From positions 62,001 to 126,000 of the forward strand of contig NZ_JAFCMB010000001.1 of the NCBI RefSeq assembly GCF_018130145.1: DNA of 64,000 nucleotides, in the 5' to 3' direction. Positions 1 through 8,622 of the stretch are shown piece after piece (within the stretch, counting starts at the first letter, position 1; the number at the start of each line of letters is the position of its first letter). The notes beneath the pieces were generated by a model, which worked only from the letters and a program-made list of their open reading frames with translations, was not told the origin of the DNA and did no database searches. The position numbers and the translations under genes are program-made. This DNA is from Bradyrhizobium sp. AUGA SZCCT0176 (GTDB lineage Bacteria; Pseudomonadota; Alphaproteobacteria; Rhizobiales; Xanthobacteraceae).

Positions 1-242
1 GTCTTGCCGCGGCCGACCTCGCCATGGACGTAAAGCCCGCGCGGCGGCGGCTCGTCCTTGTCGGCGAACAGCCGGCCGAGCAGGCTTTGCTTGCGCAGCG
101 GCTTGTAGCTGGACAGCCGGTCTTCCAGCGCCGCAAAGGCGTCGGCAGCGCGGGCCTGCGCCGGGTCGGCCTCGATCGCTCCGGAGGTGACCAGGCCCTG
201 ATAATGGGCGCGGAACGAGGTGGGTGGGGTGGTCGACAGCAT
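1..242 (-). CDS. zapE: ZapE/AFG1-family ATPase, N-terminal part (runs off the window)
   Basis: Only the first 80 codons lie in the window; the gene continues beyond base 1. The ATG reads from 242. The fragment has a stretch beginning LSSYKP, then RGLYVHGEVGRGKT, whose GEVGRGKT Walker A motif sits at residues 74-81, right at the window edge. This layout is typical of AFG1/ZapE P-loop ATPases. In Proteobacteria ZapE acts on FtsZ rings at division, and mitochondrial AFG1/LACE1 handles respiratory-chain proteins. The spacing from the N-terminus to the P-loop fits the family. The downstream ATPase core cannot be checked here. The 3' direction faces away from the rest of the window, so it is not in an operon with thpR. 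Confidence 0.85.
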   Translation of the reverse strand, partial: MLSTTPPTSFRAHYQGLVTSGAIEADPAQARAADAFAALEDRLSSYKPLRKQSLLGRLFADKDEPPPRGLYVHGEVGRGK

Positions 243-319
243 GGCCCACCTTACGGCCCCAAGCGTGCGAAAATTGCAAGCCGTGAATTGGTGGTGGGGG
301 TATGCCCAAATATATCGAC

Positions 320-408
320 CGTCATGCCCGGGCTTGTCCCGGGCATCCACGTCTTGCTGCACAGCCTGTCCAAAGACGTGGATGGCCGGGACAAGCCCGG
401 CCATGACG
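320..408. repeat. intergenic palindromic repeat (REP-like)
   Basis: Two GC-rich arms, starting GTCATGCCCGGGCTTG and ending in its near complement CAAGCCCGGCCATGAC, flank an inner pair of ACGTC/GACGT arms. The element fills the gap between the zapE-like gene and thpR. The same arm type recurs at 41191-41302 and 55141-55215, so it belongs to a dispersed family. Confidence 0.7.
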
Positions 409-425
409 AGGAGAGGTTGGAGGCC

Positions 426-962
426 TCACGCGCTCAGCGCGTAGGAATCCTCGACCACATAGGGGCCGCCGCCGGTGGAGGCGCGCGACGAGAACAGCAC
501 GAAGCGCGAGGCCATGAAGGTGCGGCTCGGGAAATAGCCGCGCACCGACAGATAGTCGGCGACATCCTGGCTCGAGGCGTCGTGCAGCCGCGCCAGCGTC
601 ACGTGGGGGGTGAATTTGCGTCCCTCGGGATCGAGCCCCATGCGTTGCATCATCCGCTCGAGTTCGGCCTGCAATTCGATCAGCGGCCGGCTCGGTTCGA
701 CGGATGCCACCACCGCCCGTGGCTTGCGGCCGCCGAAACTTTGCAGTCCCTGCACCTTGACCTCGAACGGTTTGCGGTTGACCCGAAACAACATCGAGGC
801 GATTTCATTCGCCGACATGCCGTCGATGTCGCCGATGAAACGCAAGGTGACGTGATAATTTTCGGGATCGATCCAGCGTGCGCCCGGAAGGCCGCCACGC
901 AAATTGGAAAGGGTCTGGCCAATCTCGGCCGGAATTTCCAGTCCAGCAAACAAACGCGGCAT
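426..962 (-). CDS. thpR: RNA 2',3'-cyclic phosphodiesterase (2H family, ThpR/LigT)
   Basis: The 178-residue protein has the two signature HxTx motifs of the 2H phosphoesterase family, H37-V-T39 and H120-V-T122, about 80 residues apart as in ThpR/LigT. Family members open 2',3'-cyclic phosphates on RNA ends and can reversibly form 2'-5' linkages in vitro. The ATG at 962 gives the usual MPRLFAGLEIP start. An in-frame extension to 1010 is possible but adds sequence unlike the family. The gene is flanked by a repeat downstream and faces the tesA-like gene's 3' end across a 145-base gap. Its cellular substrate cannot be told from sequence. Confidence 0.9.
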   Translation of the reverse strand: MPRLFAGLEIPAEIGQTLSNLRGGLPGARWIDPENYHVTLRFIGDIDGMSANEIASMLFRVNRKPFEVKVQGLQSFGGRKPRAVVASVEPSRPLIELQAELERMMQRMGLDPEGRKFTPHVTLARLHDASSQDVADYLSVRGYFPSRTFMASRFVLFSSRASTGGGPYVVEDSYALSA

Positions 963-1107
963 CGCTCGACTCCCGATGCTGAAACCCGATGACGAATCAC
1001 CGATCACCAATTTCTACCTGAGTTATATGACCCTGCGAAGCAGCCGGCGCCACTGGACCGGAAAGCTACGGGGAAAACTATCGGTAGGGTTATTCACTGC
1101 TGTATTT

Positions 1108-1761
1108 TCAGCTGCGTTGCGCAGCTATCGCGCCAAGAAATGCCTCGACACTGGGCAGAATATTTTTCACGATGATGTCGACGCCCTCAGCGGTCGGATG
1201 CAATCCGTCCGGCTGGTTAAGCTTGGCCTCAGCGGCGACGCCTTCCAGAAAAAACGGATAGAGCGAAACGCCGAAGGATTTCGAAAGCTCCGGGTAGATC
1301 GCGTTGAAGCGGGCCGCATACTCGCTGCCATAATTCGGCGGCGCCAGCATCCCGCACAGGAGGACGGCGATCTTGCGGGCTTTCAGCCGGGTCAGGATAT
1401 CGGCGAGCGCGGCGCGGGTGACGGCCGGGTCGGTACCGCGCAAGGCGTCATTGGCGCCGAGTTCGAGGATCACGGCCTCGGTTCCCTCCGGCACCGACCA
1501 GTCGAGCCGATCGCGGCCGCCCGAGGTGGTGTCACCGGACACCCCGGCATTGATCATATCGACCTTTATCCCCTTGGCTTCCAACGCCTTTTGCAGGCGG
1601 ACGGGGAACGCCCCGGTCGCCGCCAGGCCATAGCCGGCACTCAGGGAATCGCCGAGCACGACCATCTTGATCGGCTTTACCGGGGGTGTGACCGGGGTCT
1701 GCGCAAGAACCGTCTGTGTCGTCATCAAGGCCATAATCAACACGAGTATGTGCACGAACAT
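1108..1761 (-). CDS. SGNH/GDSL arylesterase (TesA-like), secreted
   Basis: The 217-residue SGNH hydrolase has block I GDSL at residues 37-40 (nucleophile Ser39), block II Gly near 77 in GVSGDTT, block III GAND at 102-105, and block V D185-G-L-H188. This is the full oxyanion and catalytic set of TesA-type lysophospholipase/arylesterases. Residues 1-20 form a signal peptide ending VLA, so it should act in the periplasm. I chose the ATG at 1761 because it opens the signal peptide directly. An ATG at 1812 would add 17 residues and share the CCATGG palindrome with the opposite gene's start. Divergence from a ybbA/ybbP pair matches E. coli tesA-ybbA-ybbP. Substrate is unknown. Confidence 0.88.
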   Translation of the reverse strand: MFVHILVLIMALMTTQTVLAQTPVTPPVKPIKMVVLGDSLSAGYGLAATGAFPVRLQKALEAKGIKVDMINAGVSGDTTSGGRDRLDWSVPEGTEAVILELGANDALRGTDPAVTRAALADILTRLKARKIAVLLCGMLAPPNYGSEYAARFNAIYPELSKSFGVSLYPFFLEGVAAEAKLNQPDGLHPTAEGVDIIVKNILPSVEAFLGAIAAQRS

Positions 1762-1810
1762 ACCTATCCGGCCCTCGACCCCGGCGGCGGAATTGCCATA
1801 TGACCGATCC

Positions 1811-2530
1811 ATGGACAGTCTCATCGAACCCTCTTCACTAACCGGCCTGGAGCCGGACACCATTTCCATTTCCAACGTCAACCTCTCGCTCGGCACGGGC
1901 GCGGCACGCGTTCATATCCTGAAAGATATCAGCCTTCGTGTGGCACCGGGCGAAGCGATCGGCCTGATCGGACCGTCAGGTTCGGGAAAGTCGACCTTGC
2001 TGATGGTGATGGCGGGGTTGGAGCGGCCTGACAGCGGAGAAGTGGTAGTCAACGGCACGCCGTTCAATGCCCTCGACGAGGACGCCCTCGCCCGCTTCCG
2101 CGGCCGCCAGGTCGGCATCGTGTTCCAGTCGTTCCATCTGATCCCGACCATGACGGCGCTGGAAAACGTCGCGGTGCCGCTGGAGCTCGCCGGCAATCCC
2201 GATGCAGCCAAACGCGCCGAGCAGGAGCTGACCTCGGTCGGCCTCGGCGATCGCCTGCATCATTATCCGACGCAACTCTCCGGCGGCGAGCAGCAGCGCG
2301 TCGCGCTGGCACGCGCGCTGGCGCCCGATCCTGCGATCCTCGTCGCGGACGAACCGACCGGCAATCTCGACGAGGCGACCGGCAAGCAGATCGTCGACCT
2401 GCTCTTCACCAAGCATTCCGAGCGCGGCATGACCCTGGTGCTGGTGACGCACGACACATCATTGGCACAGCGCTGCGACCGCGTGGTGCGGCTGCGTTCA
2501 GGGCGCATCGACGGACAGTCCACTTCATGA
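1811..2530 (+). CDS. ABC transporter ATP-binding protein (YbbA/LolD type)
   Basis: The 239-residue ATPase has Walker A GPSGSGKS at 54-61, Q-loop Q106, signature LSGGE at 156-160, Walker B ending VADEPTG at 178-184, and His214 in the H-loop. The VADEPTGNLD form is typical of the LolD/MacB/YbbA group that powers FtsX-like permeases. Its stop overlaps the next gene's start by four bases (ATGA), so the two are translationally coupled and should form one complex. Divergence from a TesA-like esterase supports the YbbA assignment over LolD. The cargo of YbbA-YbbP systems is not firmly known; export of a lipid or hydrophobic compound is an inference. Confidence 0.9.
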   Translation: MDSLIEPSSLTGLEPDTISISNVNLSLGTGAARVHILKDISLRVAPGEAIGLIGPSGSGKSTLLMVMAGLERPDSGEVVVNGTPFNALDEDALARFRGRQVGIVFQSFHLIPTMTALENVAVPLELAGNPDAAKRAEQELTSVGLGDRLHHYPTQLSGGEQQRVALARALAPDPAILVADEPTGNLDEATGKQIVDLLFTKHSERGMTLVLVTHDTSLAQRCDRVVRLRSGRIDGQSTS

Positions 2531-5100
2531 CTCTGGCGTCGGAAGCCGCTGGCGGCAGCCGCCGCTCGTCATCACTGGCCCTGCGTTACGCGTTTCGCGA
2601 ACTGCGCGGCGGCCTGCGCGGCTTTTACGTGTTCATCGCCTGCATCGCGCTCGGCGTGATGGCGATCGCCGGCGTCGGTTCGGTCGCGGCCAGCCTCAGC
2701 GACGGTCTGAGCCGGGAGGGCCGCACCTTGCTGGGGGGCGACGTCGCGTTCTCGCTGATCCAGCGCGAAGCCACGCCAGAGGAGATCGCCTTCCTGCGCG
2801 CCCGCGGCGAGGTTTCGGTCGCTGCCGCCTTGCGCGTCATGGCCCGCAGCGGCGACGGCAGGCTGGCGCTGGTCGAACTCAAGGCGGTGGACGGCAAATA
2901 CCCGATGCTCGGGGAGTTGACGCTTGATCCCAAGATGCCGGTTGCGGACTTGTTGGCCGAGCGCGACGGCGTATTCGGCGCGGCGGTGGATTCCGTGCTG
3001 CTGGCGCGGCTCGATCTCAGGATTGGCGACCGCATCAGTATCGGCAACGCCAACTACCAGATCCGCAGCGTGGTCAGCTCCGAACCGGACAAGCTCGCCG
3101 GCAATGTCGGGCTCGGCCCGCGCGTCCTGGTCAGCGAGACCAGTCTGCGCGCGACCGGATTGCTGCAGCCCGGCAGCCTGGTGCGCTGGATCTACCGGCT
3201 GAAATTGCCTGATAATGCGGCCGACGAGCGCGCAGCGACCCAGCTGATCGAGAGCGTGCGGGCCGCGTTGCCGGAGGCCGGCTGGTGGATCCGCAGCCGC
3301 GCCAACGCCTCGCCGCAACTCGAACGCACCATCAGCCGTTTCACCCAGTTCCTGACGCTGGTCGGCCTCGCCGCGCTCCTGGTCGGCGGTGTCGGCGTCG
3401 CCAACGCCGTCAAGAGCCATATCGACCGCCGCCGCGACGTCATCGCCTCGTTCAAGGCGCTCGGCGCCACCGGCCGCGACGTTTTCACGATCTATCTGAC
3501 CCAGGTGGTCGTGCTCGCCGGCATCGGCTCCATCATCGGGCTCGTCGCCGGGGCGGCGCTGCCGTTCGTCATCGTCGGCCTGTTCGGCAAGCTGCTGCCG
3601 CTGCCGGTGATCCCCGCGCTGCATCTCGACGAGCTCGCACTGTCCTTCATCTACGGCCTGCTGACCGCGCTCGCGTTCGGGCTGTGGCCGCTCGGACGGG
3701 TGCACGACGTGCCGGTGGCGGCGCTGTTCCGCGAGGAAGTCGCCCGCGAATGGCACCGTCCGCGCTGGCGATACCTCGCCTTGATGGCCGTCGTGATCGC
3801 GCTTTTGATCGCGGTCGCGATCGGCCTTGCCTACGACAAGCGCATCGCGGCCGTGTTCGTCGCCTCGTCGGTTGCGGTGTTCGCGCTGCTGCGCGGCGTC
3901 GCCGCCGGCCTGATGGCGCTGGCGCGCCGGCTGCCGCGATCTGATATCACCATGCTGCGGCTGGCGATTGCCAACATCTACCGTCCCGGCGCGCTGACGC
4001 CGTCGGTCGTGATGTCGCTGGGCCTTGGCCTCGCCGTCCTCGTCACCATCACCCAGATCGACGGCAATCTGCGCCGCCAGTTCCTGGCGGCGTTGCCGGA
4101 CCGCGCGCCCTCGTTCTACTTCATCGACATCCCGACCTCGGAAGCCGATCGCTTCGGCGCATTTCTCAAGCAGACAGCGCCGCAATCGACCGTGGAGGAC
4201 GTGCCGATGCTGCGCGGACGCATCGTAGCAGCCCGCGGCGTCAAGGCCGACGAGCTCAAGCCAACGCGGGATACCGAATGGGTGCTGCAGAGCGACCGCG
4301 GCCTGACCTATACGGCCGACGTCCCCAAGGGCTCGAAAGTCGTCGAGGGCGATTGGTGGAGCGCAGACTATCGCGGGCCGCCGCTGGTCTCGATGGAGAA
4401 GAAGATCGCCGACGGAATGAAGCTCAAGATCGGCGACGAGATCGTCGTCAATGTGCTGGGCCGCGACATCCCGGCGAAGATCGCCAATCTGCGCAACGTC
4501 GACTGGCAGGGCCTCGGCATCAATTTCGTGCTGGTGTTCTCGCCCAACGCCTTCAAGGGCGCGCCGCACACCCATGTCGCGACCCTGTCCGAGGCTCACC
4601 CGGATCCGGCCGGCGACGCCCGGATCATCAAGCAGGTGGCCGACGCGTTCCCGATGGTGACCAGTGTGCGGGTCCGCGAGGCGCTGGACACGATCGGCAC
4701 CGTCGTCACCAATCTCACGCTCGCGATTCGCGGCGCCAGCGCCGTGACGCTGATCTCGGCCATCCTGGTGCTGGGCGGCGCGCTCGCCGCCGGCCATCGC
4801 CACCGGGTCTACGACGCGGTCATCCTGAAGACCCTGGGCGCGACACGGGTGCGGCTGCTCGGCGCCTACGCGCTGGAATACCTGATGATCGGCCTGGCCA
4901 CGGCGGTGTTCGGCGTGATCGCGGGCTCGGTCGCGGCCTGGCTGATCGTGACGCGGCTGATGACGCTGAGCTTCATATGGCAGGCCGGCAGCGCCGCCGG
5001 CGTCGTCGCCGCGGCCCTGATCGTCACGGTAGGCCTCGGACTCGCCGGCACGTTGCTGGCCCTGAACCAGAAGCCGGCCAGCGTGCTGCGAAATTTGTGA
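2527..5100 (+). CDS. FtsX-like ABC transporter permease (YbbP type)
   Basis: The 857-residue membrane protein has one N-terminal transmembrane segment (about residues 30-55), a long periplasmic domain, and two FtsX-type membrane domains around 270-390 and 720-850, with further hydrophobic helices near 415-470. This duplicated FtsX layout and length match YbbP and not the shorter LolC/LolE. It pairs with the ATPase just upstream through an ATGA overlap. Known FtsX-family exporters move lipoproteins, lipids or peptides, or act mechanically on the envelope. A long open frame exists on the opposite strand here, but its composition looks like the usual high-GC shadow. Confidence 0.9.
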   Translation: MTLASEAAGGSRRSSSLALRYAFRELRGGLRGFYVFIACIALGVMAIAGVGSVAASLSDGLSREGRTLLGGDVAFSLIQREATPEEIAFLRARGEVSVAAALRVMARSGDGRLALVELKAVDGKYPMLGELTLDPKMPVADLLAERDGVFGAAVDSVLLARLDLRIGDRISIGNANYQIRSVVSSEPDKLAGNVGLGPRVLVSETSLRATGLLQPGSLVRWIYRLKLPDNAADERAATQLIESVRAALPEAGWWIRSRANASPQLERTISRFTQFLTLVGLAALLVGGVGVANAVKSHIDRRRDVIASFKALGATGRDVFTIYLTQVVVLAGIGSIIGLVAGAALPFVIVGLFGKLLPLPVIPALHLDELALSFIYGLLTALAFGLWPLGRVHDVPVAALFREEVAREWHRPRWRYLALMAVVIALLIAVAIGLAYDKRIAAVFVASSVAVFALLRGVAAGLMALARRLPRSDITMLRLAIANIYRPGALTPSVVMSLGLGLAVLVTITQIDGNLRRQFLAALPDRAPSFYFIDIPTSEADRFGAFLKQTAPQSTVEDVPMLRGRIVAARGVKADELKPTRDTEWVLQSDRGLTYTADVPKGSKVVEGDWWSADYRGPPLVSMEKKIADGMKLKIGDEIVVNVLGRDIPAKIANLRNVDWQGLGINFVLVFSPNAFKGAPHTHVATLSEAHPDPAGDARIIKQVADAFPMVTSVRVREALDTIGTVVTNLTLAIRGASAVTLISAILVLGGALAAGHRHRVYDAVILKTLGATRVRLLGAYALEYLMIGLATAVFGVIAGSVAAWLIVTRLMTLSFIWQAGSAAGVVAAALIVTVGLGLAGTLLALNQKPASVLRNL

Positions 5101-5345
5101 CAATTTGTAGCGGGCGGCAAGGCCGCGTTAACGCTGCTTTTGCTGGAAAATAGCGATCTAGAGCGACATTCAGCCGCGCGTGGAAGCTTGCAGCGAATGT
5201 GTTAGTTTCCCACATACCAGCCTGGGACAGAGGCCGGTTTGATGACACCGAATTAATGTCAGCAAATCGCGGCCTTTGGGCTAGATATTCTAACCGGCGA
5301 CGCAAACCCCTTGCGATCCGCCGGGCAACCAACGGGAATTCGACC

Positions 5346-6137
5346 ATGTCGGACCTAGACCGTAACTACGCTTCTCCTTTCGGCCGGGCCGCCGGACGCG
5401 TCGACGCCGCGGCCGTCGATGCCGGTCTGCGCGCGTACATGCTGCGCATCTACAATTACATGTCGATCGGCTTGGCCATCACCGGTCTGGCGGCGCTCGG
5501 CGTCTATATGATGGCGGTGACCCCGGATCAGTCGGCCGGCGTCGCCAAGTTCGGCAGGGAGTTCCTGACGCCGTTCGGCTACGCGATGTATGTCAGCCCG
5601 CTGAAGTGGCTGTTTATCCTCGCGCCGCTGGTCATGGTGTTCGCGATCTCGTTTGGCATCAACCGGCTGAGGCCCGCGACGGCGCAATTGCTGTTCTGGG
5701 CGTTCGCGGCGCTGATGGGCGTATCGCTGTCGTCGATCTTCCTGGTGTACACCCACACCTCGATCGTGCGGGTGTTCTTCATCACGGCGGCGACCTTCGG
5801 CGCGCTGAGCCTCTACGGCTACACCACCAAACGTGACATGAGCGGCATGGCGTCGTTCCTGTTCATGGGCCTGATCGGCATCATCATCGCGAGCGTGGTC
5901 AACATCTTCCTCGGCAGCTCGATGCTGCAGTTCATCATCTCGGTGGTGGGCGTGCTGGTGTTCGCGGGCCTCACCGCCTATGACACCCAGCGGCTGAAGA
6001 ACGACTACATCTACGGCTATGCCTCGCAGGGCGGTGACATTGCGGAAAAGGCGGCGATTACCGGCGCACTTTCGCTCTACCTGAACTTCATCAACCTGTT
6101 CACGCTGCTGCTGCAGCTGCTTGGCCAGCGCGACTAG
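5346..6137 (+). CDS. Bax inhibitor-1/YccA family membrane protein
   Basis: The 263-residue protein has seven predicted hydrophobic helices and the late motif GLTAYDTQRLK typical of BI-1/YccA/YbhL proteins. Bacterial members are inner-membrane proteins; YccA modulates FtsH proteolysis, and some homologues conduct Ca2+ in a pH-dependent way. The ATG at 5346 was chosen over an upstream in-frame start at 5199 because MSDLDRNYASPFGR begins right after the non-conserved leader region and fits family N-termini. It appears monocistronic: the 245-base upstream gap holds no gene, and a strong terminator follows at 6162. Confidence 0.92.
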   Translation: MSDLDRNYASPFGRAAGRVDAAAVDAGLRAYMLRIYNYMSIGLAITGLAALGVYMMAVTPDQSAGVAKFGREFLTPFGYAMYVSPLKWLFILAPLVMVFAISFGINRLRPATAQLLFWAFAALMGVSLSSIFLVYTHTSIVRVFFITAATFGALSLYGYTTKRDMSGMASFLFMGLIGIIIASVVNIFLGSSMLQFIISVVGVLVFAGLTAYDTQRLKNDYIYGYASQGGDIAEKAAITGALSLYLNFINLFTLLLQLLGQRD

Positions 6138-6161
6138 CGCTCCAGCCCAGCCAAAGAATTG

Positions 6162-6195
6162 AAGCCCCGGCCTCGCGGCCGGGGCTTTTCTTTTG
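6162..6195 (+). terminator. intrinsic terminator after the BI-1 gene
   Basis: A GC-rich stem, AAGCCCCGGC paired with GCCGGGGCTT around a short loop, is followed by a T-rich run (TTTTCTTTT). It lies 25 bases after the stop codon. Confidence 0.9.
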
Positions 6196-6220
6196 CGGCC
6201 AGCAAAAATAATCTGTCACC

Positions 6221-6760
6221 ATGTCTACTCCCGATATCAGGCCCGCCACCGAGGCCGACCTCCCCTTTGTCACCGAAATCTACGAGCACGCGGTGCGCTA
6301 CGGCACCGCGACATTCGAGCTGATCCCGCCCGATCTCGCCGAGATGACCCGGCGGTTCCGCGCGCTGATGGAAGGGGGTTTCCCGTATTTCGTCGCCGCG
6401 GTGGAAGGCCGGGTGATCGGATATGCCTATGCAGGCCCCTACCGCCCTCGGCCGGCCTATCGCTTCACGGTGGAGAACTCGGTCTATCTGCAGCCGGCGA
6501 CCCACCGCCGCGGCATCGGCCTGCTGCTGCTGCAGCGGCTGATCGCCGAATGCGAAGCGCGGGGCTACCGGCAAATGATCGCAGTCATCGGCGATTCCGC
6601 CAACGCCGGCTCGATCGGCGTCCACACCAAGACCGGCTTCCAGATGATCGGGACACACCCCTGCGTCGGTCTCAAATTCGGACGCTGGCTGGACACGGTG
6701 ATGATGCAGCGCGCGCTCGGCGAAGGCGCCACGACGGTACCGGCGGATTCGAAGGCCTAG
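6221..6760 (+). CDS. GNAT N-acetyltransferase (phosphinothricin acetyltransferase-like)
   Basis: The 179-residue protein has the GNAT fold: the start IRPATEADLPFVTEIY, a central strand VIGYAYAGPY, and the acetyl-CoA loop HRRGIGLLLLQRLI (Q/RxxGxG/A motif) near residues 92-105. The pattern of Y..RPAYR.TVE.SVY and FxxxGxHxxVGxKxGRWLDTVMMQ is that of the Pat/YncA (MddA) subgroup, which acetylates phosphinothricin, methionine sulfoximine or related amino-acid analogues. The actual substrate is not known. It stands alone between the BI-1 terminator and a palindromic repeat. Confidence 0.88.
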   Translation: MSTPDIRPATEADLPFVTEIYEHAVRYGTATFELIPPDLAEMTRRFRALMEGGFPYFVAAVEGRVIGYAYAGPYRPRPAYRFTVENSVYLQPATHRRGIGLLLLQRLIAECEARGYRQMIAVIGDSANAGSIGVHTKTGFQMIGTHPCVGLKFGRWLDTVMMQRALGEGATTVPADSKA

Positions 6761-6763
6761 ATT

Positions 6764-6858
6764 CGCAGGGTGGGCAAAGCGCAAGCGCGCCCACCATTCG
6801 AGGCGACGGTCCAGATAGTTGGTGCGCACGGCGCAAACGCGCCTTTGCCCACCCTGCG
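6764..6858. repeat. intergenic inverted repeat of the GGGTGGGCAAAG type
   Basis: The arms CGCAGGGTGGGCAAAG and CTTTGCCCACCCTGCG are exact complements at the outer ends, with a second inner GCGCAAGCGCGCCCACC-like pair. The same unit type occurs at 43552-43588 and 47257-47351. It separates two convergent genes and could fold into a long hairpin acting as a bidirectional terminator. Confidence 0.75.
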
Positions 6859-6903
6859 CGGCTGGACACAAAATCGCGAAAACAACCCCATGCACAGTAG
6901 AGT

Positions 6904-7275
6904 CTAGACAACCGCCAGCTTGCGATCGATCACCAGCAGCACGCGCTCCAGCTCATGGCCGCGGCGCAGGATCAGCCCGGTCGCCGAGATCACGCTGTAC
7001 ATGCCCTGCTTGCGCGCCAGCCGCGGATCCTTCTCGATGCGATAGATCGGGACTTCGGAGGCGCGGCGGAACACCGAGAACACCGCGCGGTCCTTCAGGA
7101 AGTCGATGGCATAATCGCGCCACTCGCCATCGGCGACCATGCGGCCGTACAGATTGAGGATGCGATTGAGCTCCAGGCGATTGAACGTAACGCTATTCGG
7201 CAGCGGACTTGCAGTGGCGGTGCGCGCCACTGCGCGACTCCCGCTTGGATCAGTGTCCTCCGACATCGAACTCAT
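6904..7275 (-). CDS. DUF2794 protein
   Basis: The 123-residue protein carries the compact DUF2794 signature: VTFNRLELNRILNLYGRMVA, then GEWRDYAID and RAVFSVFRRASEVP, ending in a basic ILRRGHELERVL segment. The family is restricted largely to Alphaproteobacteria and has no assigned function. No signal peptide or membrane segment is visible, so it is probably cytoplasmic. An AGGAGG Shine-Dalgarno six bases before the ATG at 7275 fixes the start. The divergent neighbour is the candidate RNA at 7470, not a protein gene. Confidence 0.85.
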   Translation of the reverse strand: MSSMSEDTDPSGSRAVARTATASPLPNSVTFNRLELNRILNLYGRMVADGEWRDYAIDFLKDRAVFSVFRRASEVPIYRIEKDPRLARKQGMYSVISATGLILRRGHELERVLLVIDRKLAVV

Positions 7276-7469
7276 CGAGCGCCTCCTGTCGTCTCCGGCA
7301 TGGCCTTGTTCCGAAAAACCTGTCCCTGATTTTCGGGATCATGACAATGACATGATCGCGCTAACCGCCGGGCACCGCAAGGCCCTTTGAAATTGCGACG
7401 GAAACCGCGACAGACCGTCCGGCAACGCCGGAAATACCGAGTCACGGGAACGTTAGAGGAATCATATTG

Positions 7470-7645
7470 CTGCCCCACTTCCGCCCATCGCCCGCCCCGC
7501 TGGCTTGCGACAAGTGAATCCTGCGTTGACCCGGTCCTTTCGGTTCCGGATTCCTCAGCCCCCAGCCCCCCGGGGCCGTCGGGATCGGGTCTGTTCGCAG
7601 GGGAGCTTTCTCCCGCACTGGGCCAACGAAAGTTGGTCCTTTTTC
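7470..7645 (+). ncRNA. candidate structured small RNA with its own terminator
   Basis: This gene-free stretch can fold into a long hairpin: TGCG and GACCCG near 7526-7537 pair with CGGGTC and CGCA near 7596-7611. A GGGAGCTTTCTCCC hairpin follows. It ends with an intrinsic terminator, GGCCAAC-GAAA-GTTGGTC, then CTTTTTCTTTT (7620-7648). Size (about 175 nt) and the one-long-hairpin-with-central-loop shape would suit 6S RNA, and TGTTCGCA is also present in E. coli 6S, but I cannot confirm the family. No plausible protein is encoded on either strand. An Rfam/covariance search would decide. Confidence 0.42.
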
Positions 7646-7672
7646 TTTTGGGGGGTGCGCTTCATCACTGTT

Positions 7673-7769
7673 GTCGTTCCGGGGCGCGGAAAGCGCGAGC
7701 CCGGAATCCATAACCACGATAATGCGTATGGATTCCGGGCCTGCGCCAAGTGGCGCATCCCGGAATGAC
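7673..7769. repeat. intergenic palindromic repeat
   Basis: GTCGTTCCGGGG at the left pairs with CCCGGAATGAC at the right, with a second internal pair GCCCGGAATCCATA / TATGGATTCCGGGC. It lies between the candidate RNA and the 3' end of the DUF1223 gene. Confidence 0.7.
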
Positions 7770-7780
7770 GACGGGAGAAA

Positions 7781-8542
7781 TCAGCGCAGCGGCGTGTAGG
7801 CCGCGCCCAGCATCGGGCCGGGCTTTTCGCGATTGCCGTCCTGGACATAGACGACCGCGGCATCGACGCCGTCGCGGGAGATGTTTTCGAGCGGAACGGT
7901 CCAGCTTCCGGAATTGCCGTTCCAGTCCCCGACCTTCAGGATGTTGCGCACCACATTGTAGTAGGTGACCTGGCGGCCGCGGTTTTCACCGCGCCCGATC
8001 GAGATCGGTACCGCCTTCGAGACCGAGCAAATCCAGACTTCGCCCTGCGATGAAGTCGGCGCGTTGCTCGCCGCCACCGACACGTTGATGTGCTTGCCGG
8101 ACAACGTCATCGTCACCGGCACCGACATCACGCCGGCGGCTCTCTGGGTGTGCTGGATTGCGCTGTCGATGCCTGCACGATCGCTGCCGACCACCTTCGC
8201 CGAACCGTTGACGATGACCTGCGGCGTGTAGACGTCGCGATCGCCACGCATCTGCGAATAGGCTTTCTGACGCGCGCTGAAGCGCGAGTCCGCCAGCGTA
8301 TCCTTCCAGCCCAGATAATCCCAATATTCGATCGGCATGCTGAGCGCGATCACGTTGGGGTCCTTGGCAAGCTCGCCAATGATCTCGTCCGCCGGCGGGC
8401 ACGACGAGCAGCCTTGCGAGGTGAACAGCTCGACGACCGCGCGCGGGTCGGCATGAGCGGGACGGATAATCGCGACGATGGCACAGACGCCAAGCGCACT
8501 CGACCATCGCGAAATCGAACTATTGGCCATCATCGCTGTCAT
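7781..8542 (-). CDS. DUF1223 thioredoxin-like secreted protein
   Basis: The 253-residue protein opens with a signal peptide (to about ARPAHA, residue 31) followed by VVELFTSQGCSSCPPAD, the DUF1223 hallmark. Cys45 and Cys48 form a CxxC pair where a thioredoxin fold would place its active site. The remaining region (IALSMPIEYWDYLGWKDTL, TPQVIVNG) is conserved in the family, whose biochemical role is not established. A periplasmic redox function is an inference. Start choice among ATGs at 8542, 8533 and 8530 is uncertain; all give a working signal peptide. Confidence 0.87.
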   Translation of the reverse strand: MTAMMANSSISRWSSALGVCAIVAIIRPAHADPRAVVELFTSQGCSSCPPADEIIGELAKDPNVIALSMPIEYWDYLGWKDTLADSRFSARQKAYSQMRGDRDVYTPQVIVNGSAKVVGSDRAGIDSAIQHTQRAAGVMSVPVTMTLSGKHINVSVAASNAPTSSQGEVWICSVSKAVPISIGRGENRGRQVTYYNVVRNILKVGDWNGNSGSWTVPLENISRDGVDAAVVYVQDGNREKPGPMLGAAYTPLR

Positions 8543-8622
8543 ACTGCGAACCGGTCCTGGCGATTTCTATCCGTATTTGTACGGGGCATGATTTTCTATC
8601 CCTAAGCGCGCACCCCAGACGC

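Noticed and set aside
2572..5103. 843-codon open frame on the minus strand, antisense to the ABC permease
   Set aside because: High-GC genes often leave the opposite strand open. The sequence is rich in Gln/Arg/Asp/His, typical of such shadows, with no domain, while the plus strand encodes a complete FtsX-type permease.
7442..7713. short protein frames across the candidate RNA
   Set aside because: Codon bias is absent, starts lack Shine-Dalgarno sites, and the sequence folds instead.
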